The position numbers and the translations under genes were made by a program. Positions 52,159-60,082 of a stretch of 64,000 nt of DNA are shown one piece after another; position 1 is the stretch's first letter; each line of letters opens with the position of its first letter. The stretch comes from Streptomyces rugosispiralis (GTDB lineage Bacteria; Actinomycetota; Actinomycetes; Streptomycetales; Streptomycetaceae), in contig NZ_JANIAA010000017.1 of assembly GCF_024505145.1 (NCBI RefSeq), forward strand, positions 62,001 through 126,000. The letters run 5' to 3'. The notes beneath the pieces were generated by a model. It had not been told where the DNA came from. It did no database searches and saw only the letters and a list, made by a program, of their open reading frames with translations.

Positions 52159-52956
52159 TCACGACCCCGCGTTGAAGGTGACGGTGAAGCCACTGCACTT
52201 GCCGCAGTTCTGCATCACCTGGTTGCCGGGCTCCTGGTCCTGCTTGGAGTAGGCGTACGCCTTGGGGCACCGGGAGGCGATCGCGTTGCTGTACGGCGTC
52301 TTGACGTCCCGGCTGGGGTTGGTGCACAGCATCGGCGTACCGTCCGGCCAGCGGGTGAGGTTGGCGGCCGGGCAGAACGGCAGCAGGTTCTCTGTGCAGC
52401 CCTGGGTGCCGCAACCGCCGCCACCGGCCGGGTTGTTGGGGGCGATGGTGATCGGGTTGGAGAACGCGTTGACGTAGCTCACGTTGTACCAGGGAGCGAG
52501 CGTGTCCTTGGTGTCGAAGTTGAACTCGGCGAGGCTGACAGGCTGCTCGCCCAGCTCACAGTGGTCGGCGAACTTGCCGCAGTCCCCCACCTGGCAGTGG
52601 AAGGTGCTGCCCGAGGCGCCGGTGCACCCCAGGCGGGCGAAGAACTTTCCACGCCAGTGGCCGGGGTCGGCGTTCTCGGGGATCGTCACCGACGCCGACT
52701 GTCCGGGGTCCAGGATGGGCAGTTTGGCGAATTGCTTGGAGCCGTCGGCGTTGACCGCGCTGCCGATCCACACATTCCGTCCGGTGTGATTGACGAAGGT
52801 GACCGTGTGGTCGGCGGCGAGAGCGGTCTTGGCCGCGACCGGTGCGTCGCCGGTCGGCATCGCCACGCTCGTGGCCGCGCTCGTCCCCGCGGTCGGCAGC
52901 AGGGCCGCCAGCACCACCAGTGCCGCGGTGGCCAGGCCGATCAGAATTCTGCGCAT
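52159..52956 (-). CDS. Secreted thaumatin-like protein
   Basis: 265 residues. Signal peptide (MRRILIGLATAALVVLAALLP), then a thaumatin fold: VTFVNHTGRNVWIGS, WRGKFFARLGCTGASGSTFHCQVGDCGK, LAEFNFDTKDTLAPWYNVSYVNAFSNPITI, ending CGKCSGFTVTF. Eleven Cys in the mature part. The acidic NFDTKD..YNVSYV segment corresponds to the cleft region. Plant homologues (PR-5) bind or damage fungal walls. 22 bases after the chitinase gene. Confidence 0.88.
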   Translation of the reverse strand: MRRILIGLATAALVVLAALLPTAGTSAATSVAMPTGDAPVAAKTALAADHTVTFVNHTGRNVWIGSAVNADGSKQFAKLPILDPGQSASVTIPENADPGHWRGKFFARLGCTGASGSTFHCQVGDCGKFADHCELGEQPVSLAEFNFDTKDTLAPWYNVSYVNAFSNPITIAPNNPAGGGGCGTQGCTENLLPFCPAANLTRWPDGTPMLCTNPSRDVKTPYSNAIASRCPKAYAYSKQDQEPGNQVMQNCGKCSGFTVTFNAGS

Positions 52957-52978
52957 GACTCCTCCGTGGGATCCGCGC

Positions 52979-53734
52979 TCAGCAGGTCAGATTGGCGCCG
53001 GGGACGACGCCGAGGAGGCCGGTGAACTTCTTGTAGAGGTTGACCCGGTCCTGCATCTGGGCGGGGTTGGCCCCGTTGCACTCGAACGCGCCATTGATGG
53101 CGCGTATGGTCTGGCCGAATCCGGCGCCGGTGGTCATGGCCTTGTGCGCGGGCATGGAGCCGGGCCCGGACTGGGTGGTCCAGTACCAGAGCGCGGTCTT
53201 CCAGGAGATGACGGCATCCGTCCGCACCAGGCCCGGGTTGTTGAGCAGATTGACGCCCAACGCGTCGCCCGCCGCCTTGTAGTTGAAGTTCCAGCTCAGC
53301 TGGATCGGCCCGCGCCCGAAGTACGCGGCCTTCCCCGCCGGACATCCGTAGGGGCGCGTCGTGTCGCAGTACTTCGGGTAGTTGGCGGTGTCCTGCTCCA
53401 CGATGTAGCGGAGGCCACCGGTCTCATGGCTGACATTGGCCAGAAAGGCCGCCGCCTCCTGCTTCTTGACCGTATCGGTACCGGTCGTGGCGAAGCCGGG
53501 GAATCGGTTCATCGCGCCGACCAGCGCGTCATAGGTGTAGAACGCGTTCTTGTTCGGGAACATCCGCTGGTACTGGGCCCGGCTCACCACGAAGCCGGCG
53601 GCCTGTGCCTGCACCCCCGACGAGTCCTGTGCCCTGCCGGAGGCCGCGTCGGCGGCCGAAGGGGGAAGCGCGAGCGCCGATATACCGGCCGCCGCCGTCG
53701 CGGCCATGGCCACGAGGGCACGTCTTATGGGCAT
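52979..53734 (-). CDS. Secreted GH19 chitinase
   Basis: 251 residues. Signal peptide (MPIRRALVAMAATAAAGISALALPPSAADA), then a GH19 catalytic domain with no separate chitin-binding module. Glu104 (SHETGG) and Glu113 (VEQD) have the 9-residue spacing of GH19 acid and base; YFGRGPIQLSWNFNY and WYWTTQSGPG follow. Inverting endo-chitinase, short-loop bacterial type as in antifungal Streptomyces enzymes. First gene of the four-gene secreted operon. An AAAGAGAG ribosome site is weak. Confidence 0.92.
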   Translation of the reverse strand: MPIRRALVAMAATAAAGISALALPPSAADAASGRAQDSSGVQAQAAGFVVSRAQYQRMFPNKNAFYTYDALVGAMNRFPGFATTGTDTVKKQEAAAFLANVSHETGGLRYIVEQDTANYPKYCDTTRPYGCPAGKAAYFGRGPIQLSWNFNYKAAGDALGVNLLNNPGLVRTDAVISWKTALWYWTTQSGPGSMPAHKAMTTGAGFGQTIRAINGAFECNGANPAQMQDRVNLYKKFTGLLGVVPGANLTC

Positions 53735-54017
53735 GTCTCATCTCTCTTTCGTGGCGGAACATTCGGATGCCACCGCGCCGCTGACGCACAGCGATGCCGG
53801 GCGGTCATCGGGCGTGGCGACGCACGGGCGACGCGCGGCCGCCCTTGGGGCGAGAGGCCCGTGGGAAGGTGCCGCGCGATGGCGCGACGGGAAAGGCGCT
53901 ACGGAAAACTGGTGAACCCACTGGAGGTCATGCGCCGTGCCCCCGCCACGGCGGACCGGGACTCAGTCCGCTCAGGCCCTTCGCGGCCGCGCCCTGAAGG
54001 GGTACACGGAAGGAAGA

Positions 54018-54037
54018 ATTGTCACGATCATGACAAT
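54018..54037. promoter_or_regulatory. Inverted repeat ATTGTCA-N6-TGACAAT
   Basis: Perfect 7-base arms separated by CGATCA, in the leader region of the chitinase operon. AT-rich relative to surroundings, as operators usually are. The binding protein is unknown. Confidence 0.5.
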
Positions 54038-54213
54038 CTCGCACACCAGACACGGGCTCCGCGGCCCGGTCCGTCCATAATCGGCCCAGCGACGGCGTGG
54101 CCACGGCGGCGGCCGACACCCCTGAGACGGGACGTCCATTCACGGGGAACTCTCCGAGGTCCGGCCCCGGATGACGACATCCACCCGAGGCGCTCTCAAG
54201 AGCTGACGGGCCC

Positions 54214-54254
54214 ATGACACCGCCCCCGAACATATATGTCAATGGTCTGTACCA
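54214..54254 (-). promoter_or_regulatory. Candidate promoter with chitinase/DasR-like box
   Basis: On the minus strand TGGTACAGACCA directly abuts TTGACA, with TGTCAT 17 bases on. The 12-mer matches the Streptomyces chitinase direct-repeat/DasR core (TGGTCTAGACCA) at 10 of 12 positions. Known chitinase promoters have such boxes overlapping the -35. Reads toward the chitinase operon. Confidence 0.42.
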
Positions 54255-54265
54255 AAATCCAGTCG

Positions 54266-54892
54266 TCACCTCACGCCGCTGGGGCGGAACTGGACGCTGA
54301 CGCGTGGACCGGTGGCGCGGGAGGATTTGGGGATCGCGTGTTCCCAGGTTCGCTGGCAGGAGCCGCCCATCACCAGTAGATCGCCGTGGCCGAGCGGCCG
54401 CCGCACGGCCTTGCCACCGCCACGCGGGCGCAGCAGCAGGTCCCGGGGCGCACCCACGGACAGGATGGCCACCATGGTGTCCTCGGTCCTGCCGCGGCCG
54501 ACGCGGTCGCCGTGCCAGGCCACGCTGTCCCGGCCGTCGCGGTAGTAGCACAGCCCGGCCGTGGTGAACGGCTCCCCCAGCTCGGCGGCGTAGTACGCGG
54601 AGAGCGCCTCCCGGGCCTCGGCCAGGACGGGGTGCGGCAGCGGGTCCTCGGCGCCGTAGAAGGCGAGCAGCCGTGGCACGTCCACCACCTGCTCGTACAT
54701 ATGCCGCCGCTCGGCCTTCCAGGGGACCTCGGCGACGAGCCGGGCGAACAGGTCATCCGCCCCTCTCAGCCACCCGGGCAGCAGATCGATCCAGGCCCCG
54801 GACCCGAGCTCGGTCCGGCGCGTCCCGCGCAGCGAGCCGAGACCGATGTCATCGGCCTGGTCGAAGAGCGAGCCCTGGAGATACGCACCCAT
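54266..54892 (-). CDS. AlkB-like 2-oxoglutarate/Fe(II) dioxygenase
   Basis: 208 residues. Removes alkyl groups from DNA bases by oxidation. Double-stranded beta-helix with the iron triad WHGDRVG (His, Asp) and a later His in TWEHAIPK, and the 2-oxoglutarate Arg in PRVSVQFRPS; CYYRDGRDSVAWH is the ALKBH2/AlkB-type nucleotide-lid region. Start ATG 54892. A LexA-box-like sequence lies 22 bases upstream, consistent with a DNA-damage response. Confidence 0.9.
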   Translation of the reverse strand: MGAYLQGSLFDQADDIGLGSLRGTRRTELGSGAWIDLLPGWLRGADDLFARLVAEVPWKAERRHMYEQVVDVPRLLAFYGAEDPLPHPVLAEAREALSAYYAAELGEPFTTAGLCYYRDGRDSVAWHGDRVGRGRTEDTMVAILSVGAPRDLLLRPRGGGKAVRRPLGHGDLLVMGGSCQRTWEHAIPKSSRATGPRVSVQFRPSGVR

Positions 54893-54913
54893 ATGTGCAG
54901 CGTACCCGTGTAA

Positions 54914-54929
54914 TCGAGCAAACGTTCTA
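54914..54929. promoter_or_regulatory. LexA-box-like sequence upstream of the AlkB gene
   Basis: TCGAGCAAACGTTCTA matches the actinobacterial SOS box TCGAAC-N4-GTTCGA at 10 of 12 conserved positions. Position just upstream of a DNA-repair gene supports it. Confidence 0.5.
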
Positions 54930-55087
54930 CTGGCCGACCCAGGCGGCTGCGCCCATGGCCGCTTCGGCGACAACAGCGCTGGTCAGCGGCCGGTCGCTGC
55001 CGAACAGTGGCAACGGCGACATCATTCGAGCCGCCGCGCGACACTTGGCCGCACGCGTCGCTTTCCGTCCAGGCCGGGGGTCGGCCC

Positions 55088-55750
55088 ATGACCATGCGCA
55101 CACCACATCGCACATCACATGGCACACCACATGACACATCGCGACGCACTCCGCGTCCGGCACCCTCCCGGCCACCGGGGCTCGGGCCCAGGACCTGGGC
55201 CGGGGTGCCGCGCCGCTCCCGGCAGGTGCTGGTGGTGACGGGCCACGACCGGAATTCACCGGTGTCCACGGCGGTCCTGTACGAGCACACCGGGGCCGGG
55301 TGGCGGGCCGGGGCGAGCCGGGCGGCACACAACGCGCTCCACGGCTGGACCGACGACCACCGGGAAGGCGATCTGTGCTCCCCCGTCGGCGTCCACACCC
55401 TCACGGACGCCGGCGGACGACTCCCCGACCCCGGCACCCGGCTGCCCTACGACCGCTCGGCCCGCTTCACCGCGAGCGGTACGGGCTTCGAGGGCGAGCC
55501 CCTGTCCGGCTCGTTCGACTACGTGATCGCCATCGACTACAACCGCCGCCCCGGCACCTCTCCCCTGGACCGGGCCCGCCCCCTCGGCCCGGACCGGGGC
55601 GGTGGCATCTGGCTGCACATCGACCACGGCGGCCCCACACGCGGCTGTGTCGGCCTCGCGGAGGACGCCATGAAGGAGCTGCTCCGGGCGCTGGACCCCG
55701 ACCGCGAGCCCATCGTCGTCATGGGCGACGCGGCTTCGCTGGAGCGCTGA
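55088..55750 (+). CDS. YkuD-type (L,D-transpeptidase family) protein
   Basis: 220 residues. The catalytic motif HIDHGGPTRGCVGL near the C-terminus has the His and Cys of YkuD domains (H..G..S/T-x-GC). LCSPVGVHTLTDAGGRLPDPGTRLPYD is the usual substrate loop of the related L,D-peptidoglycan enzymes. The first 45 residues are polar, His/Arg/Pro-rich with repeats and no clear signal, so location is unsure and a later start is possible. GGGGGTCGG precedes the ATG. Confidence 0.75.
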   Translation: MTMRTPHRTSHGTPHDTSRRTPRPAPSRPPGLGPRTWAGVPRRSRQVLVVTGHDRNSPVSTAVLYEHTGAGWRAGASRAAHNALHGWTDDHREGDLCSPVGVHTLTDAGGRLPDPGTRLPYDRSARFTASGTGFEGEPLSGSFDYVIAIDYNRRPGTSPLDRARPLGPDRGGGIWLHIDHGGPTRGCVGLAEDAMKELLRALDPDREPIVVMGDAASLER

Positions 55751-55798
55751 CCCGCCGGGCCGTCCGCGGCGCCGCGTTTCCCCTGGTCACTTCCCGGG

Positions 55799-56734
55799 TC
55801 ACTCCGGGAAGCGGCTGCGGTGGGCACGGCGGGTCAGCGGCTCGGCGATGGCCTCCACCAGCCAGTCCAGTTCGGCCTGATGGGCCCGTACCGGGTTGCG
55901 CAGGACGCCGACCCCCTCGATGGAGATCTCCACCACGTCCCCGGCCCGCAGGGTGAAGTCGAGCGCGGGCACGATGCCGGTGCCGGTGGACAGCACGGCG
56001 CCGTCGGGGAAGGGCTGGGAGCGCCACAGGTGGTCCACCAGCCCCCGCGGGGTGCGGTGGAACGCGGCGGTGGAGGCGACCCCCTGGTACGCCGCCTCGC
56101 CGTCGCGCCACACCACCATGGTGATGCCCAGCGCGTCGGGCGCCTCGATCTCCCAGGCGGGCACGATGGCCGAGGACACGGCGGCGCTTCCGGCGTAGAT
56201 CTTGGCCTGCGGGAGGTAGAGCGGATTCTCGCCCTCGATGGACCGTGAGCTGACGTCGTCGCAGACCAGATAGCCGACGGTCTCGCCGTGCCGGTTGAGG
56301 ACCAGCGCCAGTTCGGGCTCGGGGACGTTCAGCTCGGAGTCGTCGCGTACGGCGATCGGCTCGCCGTCGGTCACCACTCGCCACGGTGGGGATTTGAAGA
56401 ACAGCTCCGGGCGCTCGGCGTCGTAGATCCGCTCGTACACCGACTGCTCGGTGCTCTCCTCCACCCTGGCCTCGCGCGAGCGTTCATACGTCACCCCCGC
56501 CGCCCACAGCTCCATCAGCCCGTCCAGCGGCGGCAGCGGCAGGACGTCCCGCTCATGGGCGGCCGCCGGGCCGGAGACGGTGTTCTCCACCAGGGCCCGC
56601 AGCTCCACCGTGGGCAGCCGCAGCAGCTCGGCGATGAGCGGCGCACCGGGGAAGGCGCGGATCCCGCCGGCGTCGTCGGCCACTCCGGTCCGGACCGTCC
56701 CGGCCTCATCGGCGAAGCGCACGATGCGTGTCAT
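55799..56734 (-). CDS. Fumarylacetoacetate hydrolase family protein
   Basis: 311 residues. FAH fold with metal ligands in EPELALVLN (Glu-x-Glu) and CDDVSSRSIEGENPLYLPQAKIYAGSAA (Asp), then GAVLSTGTGIVP. Closest in appearance to sugar-acid dehydratases/acylpyruvases such as 2-keto-3-deoxy-arabinonate dehydratase (an N-terminal half of about 90 residues precedes the catalytic part). Its ATG overlaps the stop of a decayed MFS transporter gene, so it was once the second gene of an uptake/catabolism operon. Confidence 0.83.
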   Translation of the reverse strand: MTRIVRFADEAGTVRTGVADDAGGIRAFPGAPLIAELLRLPTVELRALVENTVSGPAAAHERDVLPLPPLDGLMELWAAGVTYERSREARVEESTEQSVYERIYDAERPELFFKSPPWRVVTDGEPIAVRDDSELNVPEPELALVLNRHGETVGYLVCDDVSSRSIEGENPLYLPQAKIYAGSAAVSSAIVPAWEIEAPDALGITMVVWRDGEAAYQGVASTAAFHRTPRGLVDHLWRSQPFPDGAVLSTGTGIVPALDFTLRAGDVVEISIEGVGVLRNPVRAHQAELDWLVEAIAEPLTRRAHRSRFPE

Positions 56735-56989
56735 CTGTCGTCCTCTCCTCTCGTGACGGCGTGGTAGGTGCTCCTACCCAGCGGAGGGTGGTGGCCGCGC
56801 ACACCGGCCGCCACGATGGCGGCGATGGCATAGAGGCCGGTGGCACCCGAGCCGGTCGCCGACTCCGCGACGCCCATCGGATACGGGCCCAGGAAGCCGC
56901 CGAGGTTGCCGAAAACCGGAGATCAGCGCGATGGTCCCGGCCATATGGGCGCCGGACAGGATGGTCGGCGGCACGGTGGCCTGGAACAC
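56731..56989 (-). pseudogene. MFS transporter, C-terminal fragment with frameshift
   Basis: Minus strand reads TVPPTILSGAHMAGTIALISGF, then after a one-base shift near 56915 continues GNLGGFLGPYPMGVAESATGS, GLYAIAAIVAAG, the last two helices of an ACS-type MFS permease. Stop overlaps the FAH start (ATGA). The remaining ten helices are gone; the break near 56990 joins a GntR fragment. Confidence 0.65.
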
Positions 56990-57258
56990 CCGCTCTCGAC
57001 CGGCTCCAGGAGCGGATCGAGCGGATGCGCGATCCGCGGGACCCCGGGGAGCTGGTCCACGAGGACATCGCCTTCCACGCCGACGTCGTCGCCGCGTCCG
57101 GCAACCGCACCCTGGCCTCGCCGGTGCGCGCCCATGACAGCCTGGCAGCGTTCACGGCGGCCAGCCGGCATGTGGGCGATGGGGAGTTGTGGGTGCGCGA
57201 CCGGCTGGACGCGGTGCGCGACCGCCGCCGACCAGGCGGCGGTGAGCCCGCTGCGTGA
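56990..57258 (+). pseudogene. GntR FCD-domain fragment
   Basis: Plus strand reads LDRLQERIERMRDPRDPGELVHEDIAFHADVVAASGNRTLAS, the core of an FCD ligand domain (DxxFH..., ASGN). The wHTH is absent and the C-terminal helices do not match beyond about 57120. Back to back with the MFS fragment: a deletion of a divergent regulator/transporter promoter is the simplest reading. Confidence 0.6.
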
Positions 57259-57289
57259 CCAGACCACACGGCGGTGAGCCCGCTGCGGA

Positions 57290-58393
57290 TCAGATGTCGC
57301 GCCGTACGAGGAAGCCCAGCAGGGTGCGCAGCTCCGCGCTCGCCCGGGGCGCGAGCGGCAGGCTCGCCAGGCATGTCTCCACGGCCGCGATGTGGCGGTC
57401 GGCCTCCGCCAGGGCCGCGGAGCGGCCACCGGCCTGCTCGATCAGGGCGGCCGCCCGGCGCGTGGTGGCGTCGTCCGGGGTGTCCGGGGACACCTCCAGC
57501 AGCGTGGCCAGCCGCTCGGCGGCCGGGGCGCCGGGGCCGCGGGCGCTCAGCGCGGCGAGCACGGGGAAGGTCTTCTTGCGCTGCCGCAGATCCCGGTGGA
57601 CGGGTTTGCCGGTGACCGCGGGGTCGCCCCAGATGCCCAGCAGGTCGTCCACCACCTGGAACGCCACGCCCATGTGCCGTCCGGCGCGGTCCAAAGCGGC
57701 CACGGTGTGCTCCGGCGCCCCGGCGAGCGCGGCGCCCAGGGCGGCGGCGCAGCCGAGCAGCGCGCCGGTCTTGTGCTCGGCCATCGTGCGGTACTCCGCC
57801 GGCCCCACCGCCTCGGGCCCCGTCCAGGGGCGCGACTCGAAGAGCAGGTCGTCCGCCTGGCCGCGGACGAGGTCGCCCAGCGCCACGCTCAGCTGCCGCA
57901 CCGCGGCCGCGGCTCCGGCGCCGTCCACGGTGGCCAGCGCCTCCACCGCCAGCGCGAACAGGGCGTCACCCGCGAGCACGGCCGGACCGGTCCCGTACGC
58001 CTTCCACACGGTGGGGCGGGTGCGGCGGGTCTGGTCGCCGTCCATGATGTCGTCGTGCAGCAGCGAGAAGGTGTGCACCAGCTCCACCGCCACCGCCCCG
58101 GCGACCGCCGCCTCACCGGATGCCCCGGCCGCCTCCGCGCACAGCACGGCCAGGGCCTGCCGCACCCCCTTGCCGCCCGATCCCTCGGCGGGCGTACCGC
58201 CCACATCGCACCAGCCGAAGGAGTACGCGGCCATCTCGGCCACCCATGGGTGCAGCCGCCCGACCGTGTCGGCCAGCGCCGGGCGCACCAACTCCCGGCA
58301 GCGGCCGAGGATTTCGCCCGCGGTGGCGGTGGTCAGGTCCGCGGTGGCGGCGGTCTCGTCCGCTCCGAGGAGCTCGGGGAACGTCGTCGTCAC
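57290..58393 (-). CDS. Polyprenyl diphosphate synthase
   Basis: 367 residues, all-helical trans-prenyltransferase. First Asp-rich motif DDIMDGD (LLHDDIMDGDQTRR), second motif VVDDLLGIWGD, and GKPVHRDLRQRKKT. Condenses isopentenyl diphosphate with allylic diphosphates; chain length not predictable by eye, with farnesyl to geranylgeranyl likely. Start overlaps the TPR gene's stop (ATGA). No terpene cyclase or carotenoid gene is in the window. Confidence 0.9.
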   Translation of the reverse strand: MTTTFPELLGADETAATADLTTATAGEILGRCRELVRPALADTVGRLHPWVAEMAAYSFGWCDVGGTPAEGSGGKGVRQALAVLCAEAAGASGEAAVAGAVAVELVHTFSLLHDDIMDGDQTRRTRPTVWKAYGTGPAVLAGDALFALAVEALATVDGAGAAAAVRQLSVALGDLVRGQADDLLFESRPWTGPEAVGPAEYRTMAEHKTGALLGCAAALGAALAGAPEHTVAALDRAGRHMGVAFQVVDDLLGIWGDPAVTGKPVHRDLRQRKKTFPVLAALSARGPGAPAAERLATLLEVSPDTPDDATTRRAAALIEQAGGRSAALAEADRHIAAVETCLASLPLAPRASAELRTLLGFLVRRDI

Positions 58394-59436
58394 AGCGCCA
58401 CCTCCAGGACCTCCGTGAGGCCGAACTCCTCGCGGGCCCGGTCCACCATCCGGCGGGCGTGCCGCAGGCCGATCCGCTCCAGCACACCGGCCAGTTCGGA
58501 GAGGTCGTCGGCGGTTTCGGCACGGTCGCGGCCCAGCCGGGCCAGGGACTTGATGAGCCCGAGCCGGGCGAGACCCTCGCCGCGCGGCTCGCTCATCTCG
58601 CGGAACTCGTCAAGGGCCTGCTGGTACATCGCGCGGGCCGCCTCGTAACGGCCCGCGCGGTAGAGCACATTGCCACGCATCTTGTGGTTGTACGCCAGCG
58701 CGCTCACCAGGTTCATCTCGCGGCAGGTCAGTTCGGCCTCGGAGAGCAGCTCCAGCGCACGCTCCACGTCCCCGTCGCGTACGGAGACGATGTCGGCCAT
58801 GCCCCGCAGCGCCCAGGCGTGTCCGCGCCGGTCCTCGGCCTTCGCGGCTATCTCCGCGGCCTCCTCGAACATCGCGTGGGCCGAGTCGTACGACCCGGTG
58901 TTGCGGTGCATCTGGGCGATGCCCTCCAGGGCCCAGACGGTGTGGCGTGCCTCGCCGCGTTTGCGTGCCTCGGCGAGGAGTTGCTCGTGCAGGGCGCCCA
59001 CGGCGTCGTAGTCGCCCTGGATACGGCCGGTCTCCGCCATCCCGGCCAGTGAGTAGCCACGGACGACGATGTCCCCGCCGCGCTCGCCGAGGTCGGCCGC
59101 GAGGCCGAGCAGCCGCCACGCCAGCGCCAGCGCGCCCCGCTGCCGGGCGAGGGTGCCTCCGCTCCACAGCGCCCATGCCATCGCGCCGAGGTCCCCCGCC
59201 GCACGGGCCGCCCGGTAGCTGGCCTTCCACTCGCGGTCGGCCTCACCCACCTGCCCCAGCCTCCGGTGCGCCTCGGCGACCGCGAGCCCCGCGCGGGCCG
59301 CCTCGCCCGGGGAGCCGCCCCGTTCGGCCGCCCGCAACTGCTCGGTGCCCGCTGCCAGCACCTCGACCAAGGACGAGTTCACGGACAGGGTGGTGAGAGA
59401 GCCCTGGTACTCAGGGGCGAATGCCTTGCCGTACAT
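58390..59436 (-). CDS. TPR-repeat protein coupled to polyprenyl synthase
   Basis: 348 residues made of about eight helix-pair tetratricopeptide units (for example HTVWALEGIAQMHRNTGSYDSAHAMFEEAAEIA and AYNHKMRGNVLYRAGRYEAARAMYQQALDEF). No DNA-binding, NB-ARC or membrane domain. Probably a scaffold or regulator acting with the synthase. ATG 59436 after AAAGG. The upstream region carries two perfect 7-3-7 palindromes. Confidence 0.85.
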   Translation of the reverse strand: MYGKAFAPEYQGSLTTLSVNSSLVEVLAAGTEQLRAAERGGSPGEAARAGLAVAEAHRRLGQVGEADREWKASYRAARAAGDLGAMAWALWSGGTLARQRGALALAWRLLGLAADLGERGGDIVVRGYSLAGMAETGRIQGDYDAVGALHEQLLAEARKRGEARHTVWALEGIAQMHRNTGSYDSAHAMFEEAAEIAAKAEDRRGHAWALRGMADIVSVRDGDVERALELLSEAELTCREMNLVSALAYNHKMRGNVLYRAGRYEAARAMYQQALDEFREMSEPRGEGLARLGLIKSLARLGRDRAETADDLSELAGVLERIGLRHARRMVDRAREEFGLTEVLEVAL

Positions 59437-59477
59437 GGATGCCTTTCCGTTTGTTGGTCCCTGGGAGCACACGCCTC

Positions 59478-59533
59478 TATACACCGAGTGTATACGCGGG
59501 GTGTATGCACTCCCTGTATACACGGTGTGTATA
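59478..59533. promoter_or_regulatory. Operator array, two perfect 7-3-7 palindromes
   Basis: TATACACCGAGTGTATA (59478-59494) and TATACACGGTGTGTATA (59517-59533) share identical 7-base arms and are centred 39 bases apart. Half-like GTGTATG (59501) lies between. 42-97 bases before the TPR gene. Such a symmetric array implies a dimeric repressor or activator. Confidence 0.8.
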
Positions 59534-59646
59534 GGAGCCGGGAAACCGGCGCCATCAGGGCCACCGGTGCTGTGCGTCCGTTGTCGATCTAGACGCGATC
59601 GGACCCGGAGAGGTTTACCGTCCGGCTCCGCCGATGGCAAAAAACC

Positions 59647-60048
59647 TTATGGACCTGGTCTGATCTGCGCTCCCGCCACCTCGCGCTCGATCCAACGGCA
59701 GATCACATCCACCACATAGGCCCGCTCCGCGCGGCTCAGCTCCCGCCCTTTGGGGATCTCGTGCCAGCGCTGAAGACAGGTACGGCAGCAGGTGGCGGTC
59801 GCATGCTGGGCGACGAACACGGGATGGCCGCGATAGGGCGTCTGCTTGCCGTCCTTGTGCGGCTCGGCGGGGGCCAGCCGCTTGGCGATCAGGTCGTAGG
59901 CGTGCCAGCGCAACGTCGACGGACCGCTCAGCTCGGCCGTGGCCCGGTCGCGACCGCGCAGATGGAACTTGGCGCGGAACGGATGGCGGGCGATGGCGGC
60001 CAGCCGCTGGTCGAGCGATTCGGGGCTCGGACCGGACATCGAAGGCAT
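59647..60048 (-). CDS. DUF4186 family protein
   Basis: 133 residues. Characteristic features: HPFRAKFHLRGRDRA, HAYDLIAKRLAPA, DGKQTPYRGHPVFVAQHATATCCRTCLQRWHEIPKGRELS. Two or three Cys with His suggest a metal site (ATCCRTCLQRWH). Cytoplasmic, function unknown. Start at ATG 60048 (or 60039). Confidence 0.8.
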   Translation of the reverse strand: MPSMSGPSPESLDQRLAAIARHPFRAKFHLRGRDRATAELSGPSTLRWHAYDLIAKRLAPAEPHKDGKQTPYRGHPVFVAQHATATCCRTCLQRWHEIPKGRELSRAERAYVVDVICRWIEREVAGAQIRPGP

Positions 60049-60082
60049 CGGTCCAGCTTCCCATCATCGGTCCGGGTTCCCA

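Larger units (their letters stand above)
53735..54265 (-). other. 531-base gap upstream of the chitinase operon
   Basis: No supported gene. It contains an inverted repeat at 54018-54037 and, at the far end, a promoter-like and chitinase-box-like sequence (54214-54254). If that promoter is used, the transcript has a leader of about 470 bases, which is unusually long. Confidence 0.5.
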
